Positions 63,272 through 64,000 of a stretch of DNA of 64,000 nt are shown in pieces. The first letter of the stretch is position 1, and each line of letters opens with the position of its first letter. The translations under genes and the position numbers were made by a program. The notes beneath the pieces were generated by a model. The model worked only from the letters and a program-made list of their open reading frames with translations. It had not been told where the DNA came from and did not search any database. The stretch is from Competibacter sp963695105 (GTDB lineage Bacteria > Pseudomonadota > Gammaproteobacteria > Competibacterales > Competibacteraceae). The DNA lies in contig CAVOGC010000034.1 of NCBI GenBank assembly GCA_963695105.1, forward strand, positions 6,886 to 70,885, in the 5' to 3' direction.

Positions 63272-63622
63272 ATACCACAAGATATTTTAACCTTAGTAAA
63301 AAACCAAAATATACAAGTAAATTACTCAGGAATTATTACTTTTCGTTCCGTGACCAACCCTTACCATCGGTTTCACAAAAACCGCCGCAACGGCGCCGGT
63401 ATCCGAAGTGGTAGCCCTGGCCGCGCGCTTGACCGAACCGAGAGAACAGGCGGCTTTGCCGAGCGAACGATCCCGCGCGCCACGGGCAACCGGTTGGGTC
63501 TAGGCTGACTGCCCGCGCTTTGCGGTGGGTGGGGTAAGGAGTCGCGGTCACGATCTGGCCACATTATTTTGGGCGGGCTCCGAGCGCCCCATACCCAAAA
63601 CCGTACCGAGAAATTCCAAGCG

Positions 63623-63949
63623 ATGAATACCGTGATCACTCCACGCCGCACCGCTCTCATCTTGGCGGCCACGTTGAGCTTGACTCCCTGCCTGGCGGGT
63701 GCTGGAGAGAGTCGTTCAAACCCGGAGGCGACCGCCGGCGTCATGACCGCTGACCTCCTGCTCGCCAGACCCGCTGGCGTCGTGGCGACGGTGCTCGGTA
63801 CGGCCATCTTCGTGGTTGGGCTGCCCTTTACCTTGATCGACGGCAGCACCGAACAAGCCGCACAGACACTCGTCGCACAACCCGCCAACTACACGTTTGC
63901 CCGTCCCTTGGGCGAAGACATCGGGGGCTTGGGCGATCCACAACGCTGA
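63623..63949 (+). CDS. Small exported/membrane protein of unknown function
   Basis: 108 residues from ATG 63623, chosen because a signal peptide (MNTVITPRRTALILAATLSL, cleavage near GAGES) follows directly; the open frame extends 18 codons further upstream without support. One hydrophobic helix (PAGVVATVLGTAIFVVGLPF) follows, then TLIDGSTEQAAQTLVAQPAN and YTFARPLGEDI. This layout matches a common gammaproteobacterial small-protein family without a named role. Confidence 0.7.
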   Translation: MNTVITPRRTALILAATLSLTPCLAGAGESRSNPEATAGVMTADLLLARPAGVVATVLGTAIFVVGLPFTLIDGSTEQAAQTLVAQPANYTFARPLGEDIGGLGDPQR

Positions 63950-64000
63950 GCTTGGCCTGGCGCCATAACTCTCTCTGTTGCGATTCCAGGAGCGCCGTGT

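Larger units (their letters stand above)
62721..63622. other. 902-bp region without a clear gene
   Basis: It begins with the upstream region of the IS21-interrupted gene (GGAGG ribosome site at 62725-62729, reverse strand). It then contains two strong stem-loops (62887-62920 and 63157-63211), one 42-codon open frame overlapping the second of them, and an AT-rich tract (63270-63350). No homology to a known protein or RNA was recognised by eye. Confidence 0.5.

Noticed and set aside
1..64000. CRISPR array or Cas genes
   Set aside because: No regularly spaced direct repeats and no Cas-like proteins were seen.

Overview
The window looks like a high-GC gammaproteobacterial chromosome. The gene set and order (rsmG-parA-parB-atpI-atpB; hemA-prfA-prmC; lolB-ispE-tRNA-Gln-prs-rplY-pth; waaA, cysZ, creA, pbpC) are typical of that class. 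A glucose PTS next to malate dehydrogenase and propionyl-CoA ligase would fit a carbon-storing wastewater organism of the Competibacter/Contendobacter type, but that is inference from gene content only. The rsmG-parAB-atp order suggests the left edge lies near the replication origin.

Layout. 1-3.4 kb: leftward core block atpB(partial)-atpI-parB-parA-rsmG. 3.6-13.5 kb: a copper-handling island. It holds a small His-rich periplasmic protein with an internal duplication, a cupredoxin, the multicopper oxidase CopA, CopB (frameshifted) and a BNR-repeat protein. These are preceded by a good sigma-54 promoter match. Facing them is a leftward merR - NtrC-type regulator - sensor kinase operon, which is divergent from a copper P-type ATPase across a mer-type operator. 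13.5-14.4 kb: two decayed, convergent gene remnants (DUF3419/BtaA-like and a PlcP-like phosphoesterase). 14.6-19.0 kb: a glucose PTS made of an EIIA-HPr-EI fusion and PtsG. 19-24.5 kb: DUF1223 protein, sirtuin, histidine phosphatase, PBP1C, CreA. 24.7-41.2 kb: ald, prmC/prfA/hemA, a TPR lipoprotein, lolB, ispE, tRNA-Gln, prs, rplY, pth, waaA (frameshifted), cysZ, mdh (frameshifted), prpE.

41.3-62.7 kb is an insertion-sequence graveyard. An IS110 is split by an IS4/IS701-type element, an ISAs1 by an IS630, and an ISAzo13 by an IS1. IS6, IS701-remnant, IS481 and IS21 copies follow. Cargo among them: a Doc/AbrB-type toxin-antitoxin pair with a palindromic operator, a CocE/NonD hydrolase overlapping a 5'-truncated ATP-grasp gene, a three-gene excisionase-like/coiled-coil operon, a PAS protein, and an unknown gene cut at about its eighth codon by IS21 that can be rejoined exactly from the 7-bp target duplication. 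62.7-64 kb is mostly non-coding, with two strong stem-loops and one small exported protein.

I see no complete, clearly new defence or biosynthetic system. The most interesting candidate is the copper island wired to sigma-54. Next are the small xis-like/coiled-coil operon and the ATP-grasp/CocE remnant. Three non-mobile genes (copB, waaA, mdh) each carry a one-base insertion and read perfectly when it is removed, so sequencing error should be excluded before calling them pseudogenes.
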